This document shows positions 63,614-64,000 of a stretch of DNA of 64,000 nt, in pieces. Origin of the DNA: Moorena sp. SIOASIH (GTDB lineage Bacteria; Cyanobacteriota; Cyanobacteriia; Cyanobacteriales; Coleofasciculaceae); contig NZ_JAAHIH010000001.1 in NCBI RefSeq assembly GCF_010671925.1, forward strand, positions 485,053-549,052. Direction: 5' to 3'. How positions within the stretch are numbered: position 1 is the first letter of the stretch; each line of letters begins with the position of its first letter. The notes beneath the pieces are model-generated. The model was not told the DNA's origin and did no database searches. It saw only the letters and a program-made list of their open reading frames with translations. Both the position numbers and the translations under genes were made by a program.

Positions 63614-64000
63614 TCACCCAATTACCTTTTCCATCCTAAACCGTTCAAACCCTACCCCACTCAAGAATACAGTCTCCGGTTCAATAATAGTAAATCCCTG
63701 TTTGAGAAAGAAATACTTAGAAATTCTGCTAGCTTCAGTATAGAGACAATTAACCCCTTGCTTTAACGCTTCATCTTCTAAGTGTTGGTAAATCGCTGTA
63801 GCATAACCCTGGCGAGAGTAGTCTTTTGCCGTAAACAGTAAATCAATGTGATTAGCGGGATGTAATTGACCAAAAGCCGCCACCTTATTGCCATCAACTG
63901 CAACAAGTGTTATTCCCATACTCAGCCGTTTCGTAAACTGGTCGATATCCTGAGGATAGGATGACCAAATCTCTACTTGTTTACGATCATAAGCCTCTGA
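63614..64000 (-). CDS. GNAT-family N-acetyltransferase (5' end outside window)
   Basis: 128 codons visible. The frame is open to the right edge (EAYDRKQVEIWSSYPQDIDQ and onward), so the internal ATG at 63919 is not the start. GNAT marks: the beta strand VAAFGQLHPANHIDLLFTA and the acetyl-CoA-binding loop YSRQGYATAIYQHLEDEAL (R/Q-x2-G-x-A), then KYFFLKQGFTIIEP. The family transfers an acetyl group from acetyl-CoA to an amine; the substrate is unknown. The stop abuts a CTACTCC array. Confidence 0.88.
   Translation of the reverse strand, partial: SEAYDRKQVEIWSSYPQDIDQFTKRLSMGITLVAVDGNKVAAFGQLHPANHIDLLFTAKDYSRQGYATAIYQHLEDEALKQGVNCLYTEASRISKYFFLKQGFTIIEPETVFLSGVGFERFRMEKVIG

Overview
The window looks like chromosome from a filamentous cyanobacterium. 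It carries psaK (photosystem I), many GCGATCGC (HIP1) octamers, a FurC-type regulator, a large Ser/Thr-His hybrid kinase, GUN4, CHAT and Uma2 domain proteins, and a very heavy load of heptanucleotide tandem repeats (STRRs). The repeat load and the mixture of RiPP, CHAT and transposon debris resemble large-genome marine genera such as Moorena/Lyngbya; the genus is an inference. I saw no rRNA, tRNA or CRISPR array.

Layout. 1-4.9 kb: minus-strand export block (transposase-like HTH protein, CNBD-C39-ABC exporter, HlyD adaptor cut by the left edge). 6-8.4 kb: lipoprotein, NikL-like protein and CbiM/NikM metal-uptake gene. 8.4-11.7 kb: psaK, two half-size UPF0016 cation exporters, a membrane protein and a PlsC-type acyltransferase. 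12-13.7 kb: intact TnpB element. 14-17.5 kb: PhzF-like isomerase, pyrD with an in-frame repeat insertion, FurC-like regulator. 18-21.8 kb: subtilase fused to a lectin-like propeller, then an unknown protein. 22.9-27.8 kb: a compact RiPP locus on the minus strand (NHLP precursor, fused E1-like/YcaO cyclodehydratase, amidohydrolase) with an elaborate upstream control region. 29.4-38.3 kb: giant hybrid kinase, REC-histidine kinase and SSF symporter. 38.5-40.6 kb: M48 protease and small TPR protein. 40.66-44.2 kb: a tnpB gene broken by two very small repeats and split by an apparently complete group II intron. 44.5-51.2 kb: cupin, EEP-family enzyme, pseudo-caspase/GUN4 protein, phosphodiester glycosidase, VOC protein, hemD. 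51.7-57.3 kb: GT39 glycosyltransferase, atypical SDR carrying an in-frame MITE, small conserved protein, alkaline-phosphatase-superfamily protein. 57.7-61 kb: a TPR-CHAT gene ruined by an IS605-type remnant, an internal deletion and a decayed IS630. 61.3-64 kb: transglutaminase-like protein, Uma2 protein, GNAT acetyltransferase (cut by the right edge).

The best candidate for an undescribed system is the NHLP-TOMM locus. Its 108-residue nitrile-hydratase-like leader ends in a short Ser/Cys core without the usual Gly-Gly, is preceded by three GTACAAA direct repeats at exact 14-nt spacing and a perfect 12-bp inverted repeat, and is followed by a cyclodehydratase and an ACMSD-like amidohydrolase. 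No flavin dehydrogenase is visible. The subtilase 2.6 kb beyond the amidohydrolase and the C39 exporter at the left edge are possible but unproven maturation and export partners.

The second theme is repeat traffic into genes. Tandem repeats, a TA-flanked MITE, 22/24-nt repeats, IS remnants and a group II intron all sit inside or at the ends of coding sequences. In pyrD and the SDR gene the insertion is in frame. A recurrent element with TATAGC...GCTATA inverted ends carries a different heptamer array in nearly every copy.
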